Source: Rossellomorea marisflavi
Lineage (GTDB): Bacteria; Bacillota; Bacilli; Bacillales; Bacillaceae_B
Length of the DNA stretch: 64,000 nt
Direction: 5' to 3'
NCBI RefSeq assembly: GCF_022170785.1
Contig: NZ_CP081870.1
Span: 2,716,001 to 2,780,000, forward strand
Each line of letters opens with the position of its first letter. The first letter of the stretch is position 1. Shown piece by piece: positions 24,445 through 32,544 of this stretch. Below the pieces are notes generated by a model. That model ran no database searches, was not told the DNA's origin, and worked only from the letters and a program-made list of their open reading frames with translations. A program made the translations under genes and the position numbers.

Positions 24445-25401
24445 CTAAAGGGCGTTTTTGACAAGCCAAGCGGCCCCGATCACGCCTGCATCATTTTCAA
24501 GTGTTGCAATATCAATGGTAGTAGACGTTCGCACCTTTGGAAAAGCAAACCGTTTGAAATAGTTCATTACGGGCTCCAGAAGGGTTTTTCCGGCTTTTGA
24601 AACGCCCCCACCGATGACAATCTTCTCCGGATTGACGGCGTTTCCGAGATTCGCCAAACTCAAACCTAAATAATAGGCAAGCTGATCTACGATTTTAAGA
24701 GCAAGGCTGTCTCCTGTCCTTGCCGCATCGAATACCTGCTTTGATCCAATGACCTTAAGATCGCGTAGTACAGAGTCCTCTGTGGATGACTTGAGTTTCT
24801 CACGGGCGACCCTGACGACTCCTGTGGCAGATGCGACGGTTTCAAGACAACCGGTCTTACCACAGTTACATGAATAACCGCCTTTCGGAACCACGGTGAT
24901 ATGGCCGATTTCACCGCCGGCACCCCTGATACCATGAACAATCTCCCCGTTGGTGATGACACCTCCACCAACACCGGTACCGAGAGTGACACACACAAGA
25001 TCCTTGGCCCCGTTTCCGGCACCTTTCCACATTTCACCGAGTGCCGCACAGTTGGCATCATTATCGATGACAGAAGGCAGGCCGGTTTCCATTTCAATAA
25101 GATCCTTGAGAGGCGTATTTTCACTCCACCCGAGATTGATGGCTTCATAGATGATTCCCCGTCTCATCTCGACGGGTCCCGGTGCACCCATGCCGATCCC
25201 AATGAGCTGTTCCTTTTTAACATCGAGTTGTTCCAGCTTGGCATCGATGCTTTTTGCAATATGGGCGATAATATGTTTACCGCTATCCGATTTATCCGTC
25301 GGTATTTCCCATTTATATAGGATTTCACCGTATGTACTTAGAAATGCGATCTTCGTCGTGGTTCCCCCCAGGTCCACTCCCACGAGCCATTTATCTGTCA
25401 T
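24445..25401 (-). CDS. glcK: Glucokinase (ROK family)
   Basis: A 318-residue ROK sugar kinase. ATP-binding loop VGVDLGGTTTKIA, catalytic Asp in DNDANCAALGE, GTGVGGG and the zinc site CNCGKTGCLE are present. It phosphorylates glucose to glucose-6-phosphate in the cytosol. The start at 25401 (MTDKWLVGVDLGG) follows AGGTGATG; an upstream in-frame start at 25443 lies inside yqgQ. It is translated from the yqgQ-glcK transcript with three bases between the genes, as in B. subtilis. Confidence 0.93.
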   Translation of the reverse strand: MTDKWLVGVDLGGTTTKIAFLSTYGEILYKWEIPTDKSDSGKHIIAHIAKSIDAKLEQLDVKKEQLIGIGMGAPGPVEMRRGIIYEAINLGWSENTPLKDLIEMETGLPSVIDNDANCAALGEMWKGAGNGAKDLVCVTLGTGVGGGVITNGEIVHGIRGAGGEIGHITVVPKGGYSCNCGKTGCLETVASATGVVRVAREKLKSSTEDSVLRDLKVIGSKQVFDAARTGDSLALKIVDQLAYYLGLSLANLGNAVNPEKIVIGGGVSKAGKTLLEPVMNYFKRFAFPKVRTSTTIDIATLENDAGVIGAAWLVKNAL

Positions 25402-25405
25402 AACA

Positions 25406-25612
25406 TCACCTGTCCTGTTTATGTTTTTCCCGTTCCATCTCACTGCGCAGCAGCAGCAGGGCCGAATGGAATTCCTTCTGTTCGATCAGTTTGGAAACAT
25501 AGAGTTCCCTTAGTTCGCCCTCCATCAACTCGAGGTCCGAGAGACGATTCCCCACATAGATGATGGTACCGAACCGTTTCAGTAATTGCTGAATGTCATA
25601 GATTGTTTTCAT
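25406..25612 (-). CDS. yqgQ: YqgQ family protein
   Basis: A 68-residue helical protein (MKTIYDIQQLLKRFGTIIYVGNR...) of the DUF910/YqgQ family, often found immediately before glcK. The function is unknown; the fold is a small helical bundle. GGGGTGTGG precedes the start at 25612. Longer in-frame codons upstream cross the repeat element and are not credible. Confidence 0.85.
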   Translation of the reverse strand: MKTIYDIQQLLKRFGTIIYVGNRLSDLELMEGELRELYVSKLIEQKEFHSALLLLRSEMEREKHKQDR

Positions 25613-25684
25613 ATCCACACCCCGATTCAAACGTTCACTTTTAGAAGTATAAATGAAAATCTGCCTCTTCTCAATAAAATAGAA

Positions 25685-25969
25685 GGGGCAGAGACAAAAG
25701 TGTCTTACCCACAGTAAAACCCGAATGAACATGCCTACATTCAGACAAATCCATTCGGGTTTTAATTGGTTCATGACCAACTGTTTTCCAGCGGTTGATT
25801 GGCGTGCAGGACGAAGACTCTGTGAGTTACAGCTGATGGCCCGCCCGGGATAGGCTTGCGGGCTACCCGCGTAAAGCGTAGTCTTGTACGGAAATCCTGA
25901 GCGTTCTAAAGAACCTACACTGATCGTGTTCGTCATGAAATGGTCCCTTTTTAGCTTTGTCCCAACCTC
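25685..25969 (+). repeat. Repeat element copy 2 (about 285 bp, MITE-like)
   Basis: Left end GGGGCAGAGACAAAAG, hairpin arms ACCCGAAT/ATTCGGGT with flanking A/T tracts (about 25714-25765), core TTGATTGGCGTG (25795 on), right end CATGAAATGGTCCC then TTTGTCCCAACCTC. The right end inverted (GAGGTTGGGACAAA) matches the left end imperfectly. GA of the spoVAF stop TGA is also the first two bases of the inverted end. The order of blocks equals that of the other two copies. Confidence 0.85.
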
Positions 25970-27428
25970 ATCGATCCGGATCCTTAGGGTGAAGGAAACG
26001 CGGCCTCCGATTCTTAAGGGGCATGGGAGAACGGAGGAACACATCCCTGAAGGCCCTGAAGTTAAAGGGGATGAACGGCCACATGTAGGGAATGTCGAAA
26101 GACTTCATCCTCGACAGCATCATGAGCCATAAGAAGACCCCGATAACAAAGCCGTAAACACCCCACAGGGAGGTCATGATCAGCAGGAAGATCCTCACCA
26201 GGCGATTGGCAAGACTCATCTCATAACTCGGAGTCGAGAACGTGCCGATGGCTGCAATGGCAAGATACAGGATGACTTCATTCACCAACAGGCCGACTTC
26301 CACGGCTACTTGACCGATCATCAGTGCAGCAACGAGACCAAGTGCCGTCGCAAGGGAAGAAGGCGTATGGATCGCTGCCATTCTGAGGATGTCGATTCCC
26401 ACCTCGATCATGAGGAACTGTAGGAATAAAGGGACTTCCCCAGACTCATTCACCCCTATATACGAGAGAGAATCAGGCAGGAGAGCAGGATGGATCGTGA
26501 ACAGATAATACAGCGGCAATAAAAATATGGAACACCAGACCGCAATGAACCGGACAAATCGTAAATACGCCCCAACGGACGGTTTGTTGCGATATTCCTC
26601 CGCATGCTGGAGATGATGCCAAAACGTCGTTGGAGTGATCATGACACTCGGTGATCCATCCACCATGATGATGATATGGCCTTCATATAAATGAGCGGCC
26701 GCCGTATCGGGACGCTCTGTATAGCGCACCATGGGATAGGGATTCCAGTGACGGCCGGAGATGAATTCCTCCAGGGTCTTCTCACCCATGGGAAGCCCGT
26801 CAGTATCGATCTTGGACAGGGCATCCTTGATGCGATGGACAAGCTCAGGATCCGCTATGTCTTCGATATAACTTACCACGATGTCGGTTTTGCTCCTTCT
26901 TCCCACTTGCATATACTCCATCCTCAGGGAAGGATCCCTTACCCTCCTCCTTGTCAATGCCGTATTGAATACGATCGTTTCCACATATCCGTCACGTGAA
27001 CCACGGACCACCCGCTCGATATCAGGCTCCTGTGGTCCCCTGACAGGGTACGTCCTGGCATCGATCATGATGACTTTATCGACACCGTCCACCACGAGTG
27101 CCGTCGGTCCGGCCAGGACAAGGTCCACCACCTGATTCAAATCATCAACCTGCTCGATTTCAATATAAGGGATATACGTTTTCAAAAGCTTTTGGAGGGT
27201 ATCTTCCTGAAGCTGTTCCGGATCAAGGCCCGAAAGGATCTTCATCAGATAGTGCATGATATCATCTTTTACAAAGCCGTCCACCATGAAAAGACCCATC
27301 TTCCTTTCGGCATATTCCACATCGAGCTGAATGACATCAAAACTCTTATCGACAGCAAGGACTTCCCTTAAATAGCTCGTATTTTCTTCAATCACAATTG
27401 AAACAGGTTTCTTTTCCTGCATGGCCAT
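25968..27428 (-). CDS. spoVAF: SpoVAF-like GerA-family spore membrane protein
   Basis: About 486 residues. A large cytosolic N-terminal part (PVRGPQEPDIERVVRGSRDGYVETIVFNTALTRRRVRDP is typical of GerA subunits) is followed by five or so membrane helices and the tail FLRSPMPLKNRRPRFLHPKDPDR. From memory, length and tail match SpoVAF closely, a protein of the spore inner membrane linked to germinant receptor signalling. ATG 27428 is preferred to GTG 27437 because GGGAAGTG precedes it. No other spoVA gene is nearby. Confidence 0.83.
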   Translation of the reverse strand: MAMQEKKPVSIVIEENTSYLREVLAVDKSFDVIQLDVEYAERKMGLFMVDGFVKDDIMHYLMKILSGLDPEQLQEDTLQKLLKTYIPYIEIEQVDDLNQVVDLVLAGPTALVVDGVDKVIMIDARTYPVRGPQEPDIERVVRGSRDGYVETIVFNTALTRRRVRDPSLRMEYMQVGRRSKTDIVVSYIEDIADPELVHRIKDALSKIDTDGLPMGEKTLEEFISGRHWNPYPMVRYTERPDTAAAHLYEGHIIIMVDGSPSVMITPTTFWHHLQHAEEYRNKPSVGAYLRFVRFIAVWCSIFLLPLYYLFTIHPALLPDSLSYIGVNESGEVPLFLQFLMIEVGIDILRMAAIHTPSSLATALGLVAALMIGQVAVEVGLLVNEVILYLAIAAIGTFSTPSYEMSLANRLVRIFLLIMTSLWGVYGFVIGVFLWLMMLSRMKSFDIPYMWPFIPFNFRAFRDVFLRSPMPLKNRRPRFLHPKDPDR

Positions 27429-27543
27429 AGCGTTCACTTCCCATTTTTCACAGTATCCTCACCATCTTTGACACATTCCCCATTAGTCATACCTTTCATA
27501 ATCCACTCTTCAGCTTCATAGATTGAATGAAAGGGACAAACTT

Positions 27544-28428
27544 ATGGAGTGGATGATCATGAAAAACCGGATAAAAGACGTTTTGCCGTTCCTCATCATT
27601 TTGGCATCTGCCATTCTATTGATTCAAATGCTATACAAGCCCGAGACAAGGGAAAGCATCATCTTCTTCCCTATTGACCAAAATGCCTCCTTCCTTGCAG
27701 CCTCGACTTCCATGAACCTCACGCAGCAGAAAGATCAGGTTGTGGATTGGACTGTAGCCTCGGAACTTGACTCCCCGTCTTATCTCAGACAGGATGTGGG
27801 GCTTCTGTTCAGTAATGGGAAGTTGAAAGGCGTATTGAACAAATGGAAGCCGAACACCTCCAGCCTGTATCAGAAAATGAAAGTAGAGGGCGATGAGAGC
27901 AATCTCCTTCAGGCAGTGGCCTATCACTACGCCGAAATCCATGAAGGGGAAGACACATTCAAGAGTGCACAAACCATGTCCAGTGACCGGCTTTATATCA
28001 TCGATTCCGCCTTCAATCCCCTGGGCTCATTCAAAACGCCGACGACGGATATGCAGGCCGAATGGAAGAAAAGCCTCGATGGATTGGTCACAAAGACCAT
28101 TGAAACGTCATGGGCCAAGGGACTGAGAGAGCTGCAGATCAACGGGGGGGATTACAATGCACTCCCCCTGACAGAACTACCGGCTTATTCAAGCCGCCCC
28201 TATCCCGGATTCACCCCTGCCCAGTGGGCAAAAGTAACAGGAAATCTATGGGAAGGGCTCTATAAGAATTATGCGATCGGCATAAAAAAAGAGGATGGAG
28301 CCATCCAGAATCCAGTGGACAGCACCATCCCCCTCATCCTCCTGAAAAAAGACCGGAAGGAAGTCCTTGTATTGATCATCGACAAAAAAGGTGAGGCTGC
28401 GCTCCTTCGCCAATCGATTTCCTATTGA
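27544..28428 (+). CDS. Unrecognised membrane-anchored protein
   Basis: About 294 residues with one N-terminal membrane helix (LPFLIILASAILLIQML), then an extracytoplasmic domain without motifs I recognise. It contains TQQKDQVVDWTVASE, SSRPYPGFTPAQWAKVTGNLW and a C-terminal VLIIDKKGEAALLRQ. Starts at 27544 (AAAGGG, eight bases) or 27559 (GGAGTGG, six bases) are equally good. It is divergent from spoVAF and its stop overlaps the gluP stop by seven bases. Shared expression with spoVAF during sporulation is only a guess. Confidence 0.7.
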   Translation: MEWMIMKNRIKDVLPFLIILASAILLIQMLYKPETRESIIFFPIDQNASFLAASTSMNLTQQKDQVVDWTVASELDSPSYLRQDVGLLFSNGKLKGVLNKWKPNTSSLYQKMKVEGDESNLLQAVAYHYAEIHEGEDTFKSAQTMSSDRLYIIDSAFNPLGSFKTPTTDMQAEWKKSLDGLVTKTIETSWAKGLRELQINGGDYNALPLTELPAYSSRPYPGFTPAQWAKVTGNLWEGLYKNYAIGIKKEDGAIQNPVDSTIPLILLKKDRKEVLVLIIDKKGEAALLRQSISY

Positions 28429-29939
28429 TTTTCGCTTTTTAGGTAATCGTATAGATCTTTGTATTTCTGATTGGAATCCGATAGTTCGTAAGCCCTCTTG
28501 GCATGCTTGAGGGCTTCTTCCCTTTTCCCGTTTTCACCTTGTAAGAGGTAGGCTAGATTATAATGGGCTTCCGGAAGAGATTCGTCCTCCTGAATGGCCT
28601 TTTTGAGGTGTTCCTCTGCCTGATCCATCTTATTCAGTTGGATTTCGGCATAGGAAAGTTGAAAATAAACAATGGCATCGGGATCACCTTTTTCGGCCAC
28701 CGTCTTCAAAAGCGCTTCCGCCTCTTCCCATTTCTCCATTGCGAGCTTATCTCCAGCAAGGGCATTCACATGGTCCACACTCATCTTTAGTGGATCGTCA
28801 CTCCACTCCCTATTGATTGCCAGGGAAAGGATGATGATCATGATGACAAGAAACAACAGCTGCCTTATCCTCTTACCAGACTTCGGCACACCTGCAATAC
28901 CTGCCATGATGAAACCTCCCACCACTCCACCAAGATGCCCGGCGTTGTCGATCCCAGGGAGAATGAATCCGATGACGAGATTGAGGGCGAATACAACGAG
29001 GATATTGTTGCCCATCGTGCGGAAAAAGATCTTTGGATGTATGGTACCGAAGTACAACAAGGCTCCGAAACATCCGAAGATTGCCCCGCTGGCACCCGCA
29101 GAAACCGTATCGGTGAACAGGAAACTACCGAGTGACCCCATGACCCCTGCAACAAGGTAAATCAGGATAAACCTGAACCTCCCGTAAATCCGCTCGACTG
29201 CTCCCCCCAGATAGAACAGGGCGACACTGTTCAAAAGCAGATGAATCATGCCGATATGCAAAAAGACCGGGGTGATCAGACGCCACCACTCCCCTTCAAG
29301 CATGAGCGGTCTGTACTTGGCACCGAAACGGATGAGGGTTTCAGTGTTGTGACTTCCCCCATTCAGTTCCAAAATCGCAAACATGATCACCTGCATAGCG
29401 ATGAAAAGATATGTAAAAAAGGGTTTTCCCTTTTGGAAAAGACTTTGTTCAGCCTGAATCCGCCTCCGTGCAGAGGTGAGGGCAAGGTCTCTCATCCACT
29501 CTACATCGCGGTCCTCGATCTCCTCGGGCAGCTCCCAATCCCCTTCGCAGAGCACAGAATCGTTACTCAGCGTTTCCTTGAAGCGGGCGGACTCGACAAC
29601 CAAGGGTGTGACCGTCACAGTCCCCCTGCTAACAGTGTCCATTCCATCATCCACAGGAGGATAGGTGGATACATAAATCGTTTTGATGTTGAGCTTGCTC
29701 TTACGGAGTGATTTACGCAAATTCTCTCCGTTCTGGAGGACAAGCTCCATATCCCGCTCCATCCAACGGAAGAAATCCAGATCCTTCAACCGGACGCGGA
29801 CGATGCCGGCTTGTTTCACCGCCGTATTTTCAAGCCACACTTCCTCGTGTTCGTCGGATTGATGGATGAGTCTGTACTGTTTACCTTCCACCAGATGATG
29901 GACGATTTTCCAAAATAGATAGTGATTCGTCAACTCCAC
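28422..29939 (-). CDS. gluP: Rhomboid intramembrane serine protease with TPR tail (GluP)
   Basis: A 505-residue protein: an N-terminal cytosolic domain of about 170 residues, then a rhomboid core with GASGAIFG (catalytic Ser) and GHLGGVVGGF (catalytic His), then a C-terminal TPR region (EAEALLKTVAEKGDPDAIVYFQLSYAEIQ..). It cleaves membrane proteins within the bilayer; in B. subtilis YqgP it acts in membrane protein quality control, including the magnesium transporter MgtE. Length is the family's usual. Confidence 0.92.
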   Translation of the reverse strand: MELTNHYLFWKIVHHLVEGKQYRLIHQSDEHEEVWLENTAVKQAGIVRVRLKDLDFFRWMERDMELVLQNGENLRKSLRKSKLNIKTIYVSTYPPVDDGMDTVSRGTVTVTPLVVESARFKETLSNDSVLCEGDWELPEEIEDRDVEWMRDLALTSARRRIQAEQSLFQKGKPFFTYLFIAMQVIMFAILELNGGSHNTETLIRFGAKYRPLMLEGEWWRLITPVFLHIGMIHLLLNSVALFYLGGAVERIYGRFRFILIYLVAGVMGSLGSFLFTDTVSAGASGAIFGCFGALLYFGTIHPKIFFRTMGNNILVVFALNLVIGFILPGIDNAGHLGGVVGGFIMAGIAGVPKSGKRIRQLLFLVIMIIILSLAINREWSDDPLKMSVDHVNALAGDKLAMEKWEEAEALLKTVAEKGDPDAIVYFQLSYAEIQLNKMDQAEEHLKKAIQEDESLPEAHYNLAYLLQGENGKREEALKHAKRAYELSDSNQKYKDLYDYLKSENQ

Positions 29940-30014
29940 TCGCCTTCACTACTTTCATTGAGTATAGATATTACCCATACTATACCGGACACGGGAAAAT
30001 AAAGAAATAGAAAA

Positions 30015-30037
30015 GCCCGTATCCACTGGATACGGGC
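30015..30037 (-). terminator. Terminator of yqgO
   Basis: Perfect ten-base arms GCCCGTATCC/GGATACGGGC with a three-base loop, followed by TTTT on the minus strand. Confidence 0.85.
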
Positions 30038-30043
30038 CGTGCA

Positions 30044-30220
30044 TTACCGGAATGTACTCTGTATGAACTTTGAGCGAATTGCCGGTATCCCCATCGTCCA
30101 CCTGACCGCCCATTTCCTCAGGAAACTGCTTCCGAGGATGAGGTTAAGCAATCTGTAACGATTGGGAACAAGCATGAATAAGACAAGTCCTGCTATCAAC
30201 CATTTCATCCATCCGTTCAT
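30044..30220 (-). CDS. yqgO: YqgO-like small protein
   Basis: A 58-residue basic protein, MNGWMKWLIAGLVLFMLVPNRYR then an amphipathic tail with many Arg/Lys. It has one N-terminal membrane helix. It follows AGGAGG by six bases, a very strong site. Its place between gluP and yqgN matches yqgO of B. subtilis; function unknown. Confidence 0.75.
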   Translation of the reverse strand: MNGWMKWLIAGLVLFMLVPNRYRLLNLILGSSFLRKWAVRWTMGIPAIRSKFIQSTFR

Positions 30221-30283
30221 CTTGATCCCTCCTGATGATAGTTTGGATGAATACGGTTGAACTTATGCCAGAACTTTTCATTT

Positions 30284-31069
30284 TCACCAGAAAAATAACA
30301 CAGGTAGCACGCCCGCAAGGAGACAGGAGAGGAAATTCACCATTTCATTGGTCATCCAGGGTATTCCCCTTGTGTGTACCGTAGCGGTGCCACAATGTGC
30401 CCGGGCTTCCGTTTCCAGCCCGCATTCAGGGCACACCGAGCGGGATTGGATCGTCCCTCCGATCACCGTGTCAAAAATACTACCCAAAAAGCCTGCGGCT
30501 GCAATCATTGAAGCTTCCCCAATGGAGATGCCAGGAAAGAGGAAGATAGAAGCTCCACCGATCAACAAGGCGCCCCCGGCTGATGCACCGGTACCGACGA
30601 TGGAAACACCGCCTGAGGTTCCCCTCTCCACCTTCGATAAGGTGAGGAAGTGACGGGGTGCCTCTTTCGACAGGGGGCCGATTTCAGAAGCCCATGTATC
30701 GGAATTGGCAGCGGCGATGGATGCAGCGAATCCCAAGATCCACCCAGCATCACCCGTCCAGAGGGCCAGGATGGCAAATAGTGCCGGGACCCCACCGTTT
30801 GCCGCAACCTGCTCCCAATCCCGAGTTGACGACTTGGCCAGTTTTTCTTCTACACCAGCCTTCTCTTCTTTCCTGAAGGCAGAAAACAAAGAAGAAGTGA
30901 TGAAGAAAAGGAATAAGAGCATCAGGCCTTGAATGCCGCTACCGAGTACAATCAAAGAACCAACCAAGAAGGCCATCCCTGCACCCGAAGCGGTCAGGAA
31001 TTTCAACTTCCAGCCTGCCGCTGCTCCAGCCACGATCCCTATGAATGATAGGATGGATTCAATCCCCAC
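30284..31069 (-). CDS. DUF92 family integral membrane protein
   Basis: About 261 residues with six or more hydrophobic segments and the DUF92 signature ASIAAANSDTWASEIGPLSK..SKVERGTSGGVSIVGTGAS. The family includes plant phytyl-phosphate/CTP kinase-like proteins, but bacterial members are uncharacterised. The start is uncertain: GTG 31069 gives a small overlap with yqgN, while a TTG at 31117 follows a GGAG but would extend the protein inside yqgN. No ATG is available. Confidence 0.75.
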   Translation of the reverse strand: MGIESILSFIGIVAGAAAGWKLKFLTASGAGMAFLVGSLIVLGSGIQGLMLLFLFFITSSLFSAFRKEEKAGVEEKLAKSSTRDWEQVAANGGVPALFAILALWTGDAGWILGFAASIAAANSDTWASEIGPLSKEAPRHFLTLSKVERGTSGGVSIVGTGASAGGALLIGGASIFLFPGISIGEASMIAAAGFLGSIFDTVIGGTIQSRSVCPECGLETEARAHCGTATVHTRGIPWMTNEMVNFLSCLLAGVLPVLFFW

Positions 31070-31622
31070 AGTGGATGATCCCGGATTCTGTGATGATCTT
31101 TTGGACAGGGAGATCAAATGACTCCACGGGGATTTCCTCCACCAGCTGTTCGTCTACTGCCAGTGAGATGGTCGTCCCTTTGTATCCCGTCAGGATCCGG
31201 TCGTAATAGCCCCCACCAAAACCGAGGCGATACCCTCCCGTGGTGAAGGCAAGTCCCGGGACGATCATCATATCGATTTGATCTAACGAGATAGGTTCAG
31301 CTTCTCCATTACGCGGTTCGTAAAGGCCATAGTAGACTTGTTCAAGTTCGCCGAAGTCGCTCAGGGCATAGAAATCCATCCCCCTCGTCTTAGGCAGGCA
31401 CCTTGGCACCACCATCCTCTTCCCTTCTTCCCATCCCCGTTTCACAATCCCCCATGTATCGATCTCAGGTGGTTTCGACACGGTGACGGCAATCACACGG
31501 CTGCCGGTCCAATCGCGGGAAGTAAACAGGTTCTGTTCAACCCTGTGCCCTTTTTGTTTCCCCGTGACGAATGGGATATTCGCAAGCTTCTCAAGCTGTC
31601 TCTCCCTCATGATTTGCTTCAT
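31059..31622 (-). CDS. yqgN: 5-formyltetrahydrofolate cyclo-ligase
   Basis: A 187-residue enzyme that converts 5-formyl-THF to 5,10-methenyl-THF with ATP. The motif PGLAFTTGGYRLGFGGGYYDRIL near the C-terminus is diagnostic. The start at 31622 follows AAGGAGTG by five bases; an upstream codon at 31655 lacks support. Its end overlaps the start of the DUF92 gene. Size is normal. Confidence 0.9.
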   Translation of the reverse strand: MKQIMRERQLEKLANIPFVTGKQKGHRVEQNLFTSRDWTGSRVIAVTVSKPPEIDTWGIVKRGWEEGKRMVVPRCLPKTRGMDFYALSDFGELEQVYYGLYEPRNGEAEPISLDQIDMMIVPGLAFTTGGYRLGFGGGYYDRILTGYKGTTISLAVDEQLVEEIPVESFDLPVQKIITESGIIHCGD

Positions 31623-31714
31623 GGTCCCACTCCTTCCTGTATGTTGTACTTTCATTATATAGAATCCTGCGGGTTAGAACACCCATCTAATACAAGGTAC
31701 ACATTTGCTCGGAC

Positions 31715-31755
31715 AAAAAAAAGAGACCGTATCCTTTAGGGATCCGGTCTCTTTC
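31715..31755 (-). terminator. Terminator of rpmG
   Basis: AAAGAGACCG...CGGTCTCTTT hairpin with ATCC/GGAT inner pairing and an A tract that becomes T8 on the minus strand. Confidence 0.85.
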
Positions 31756-31761
31756 CTTACA

Positions 31762-31911
31762 TTATTTTGTTTCACGGTGCAATGTAACACGCTTCAATTT
31801 CGGGCAGTATTTTTTTAGCTCAAGACGGTCTGGATTGTTACGCTTGTTCTTCGTTGTAATATAGTTACGCTCACCAGTTTCTGTGCAAGCTAAAGTAATG
31901 TTTACACGCAT
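31762..31911 (-). CDS. rpmG: 50S ribosomal protein L33, form lacking a full zinc site
   Basis: 49 residues, [39 protein letters not shown]... with the L33 core and C-terminal HRETK. Bacillus C+ paralogues have a CxxC pair; here LACTETG and KYCPK keep single cysteines only, so zinc binding is probably lost (C- type). It assembles in the 50S subunit. Position beside yqgN matches rpmGA of B. subtilis. Confidence 0.93.
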   Translation of the reverse strand: MRVNITLACTETGERNYITTKNKRNNPDRLELKKYCPKLKRVTLHRETK

Positions 31912-31968
31912 TATAATTTCCCTCCAAACATTAACATGTTCTTCTCATCATACGACTTTTCTATAATA

Positions 31969-32544
31969 TCACTTTTCTGAAGGAAATGCTAGTCTGTTTT
32001 TCATTCTCTCATCCAAATTTATTACCTCTTCCTTCAAGGCTCCTTCGATTCCATAAACGCTCCCATTCTTCCGTTCGAATGGGTCCATGGAAAAGTCCAG
32101 CATGTAGACCATCATATTCTGGCCGTTGGTGATGGGGTAGTAGTACAAACTGCCTTCCTTCAGGGATTTCCTCCATAATTGCAGACCCTTCAAGTTCAAG
32201 GGATAGATGGTCTTTTTCACCGAATCCGCTGTTGATACGATATTCGTCGCAGCGAGATTCCTCCCCCCATAATTCCAAAAAATGTCCTTTCCAAAGGATA
32301 CGATCCCGATTGTATCTTCTTTGCAGGAGAGCCATTCCACCAAGAAAAACATCTTAAGCTTCCTGTGCTTATCCGTTGTATTATGCAGCCGGAACGAAAG
32401 GGATTCTCCCCATTCCTCACAATTCCCCTCAACCGACACCCCGATGCCGTTCACGACACTTTCCTTCCCCCTGTCAAGGGTACGGTTCTTACCGGAGTCC
32501 CATGCGATTCCCTGTATATGAAATGTCCGATTGTACTCATTCAT
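31969..32544 (-). CDS. Unrecognised protein at the end of the GT4/DUF4912 operon
   Basis: 191 residues with no signal peptide or membrane helix. Alternating hydrophobic stretches (ESLSFRLHNTTDKHRKLKMFFLVEWLSC, GSLYYYPITNGQNMMVYMLDF) suggest a beta-sandwich. I do not recognise a family. AAAGGTG lies nine bases before ATG 32544, which overlaps the nucleotidyltransferase by eight bases, so it is the fourth gene of that operon and probably serves the same glycan process. Confidence 0.7.
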   Translation of the reverse strand: MNEYNRTFHIQGIAWDSGKNRTLDRGKESVVNGIGVSVEGNCEEWGESLSFRLHNTTDKHRKLKMFFLVEWLSCKEDTIGIVSFGKDIFWNYGGRNLAATNIVSTADSVKKTIYPLNLKGLQLWRKSLKEGSLYYYPITNGQNMMVYMLDFSMDPFERKNGSVYGIEGALKEEVINLDERMKNRLAFPSEK

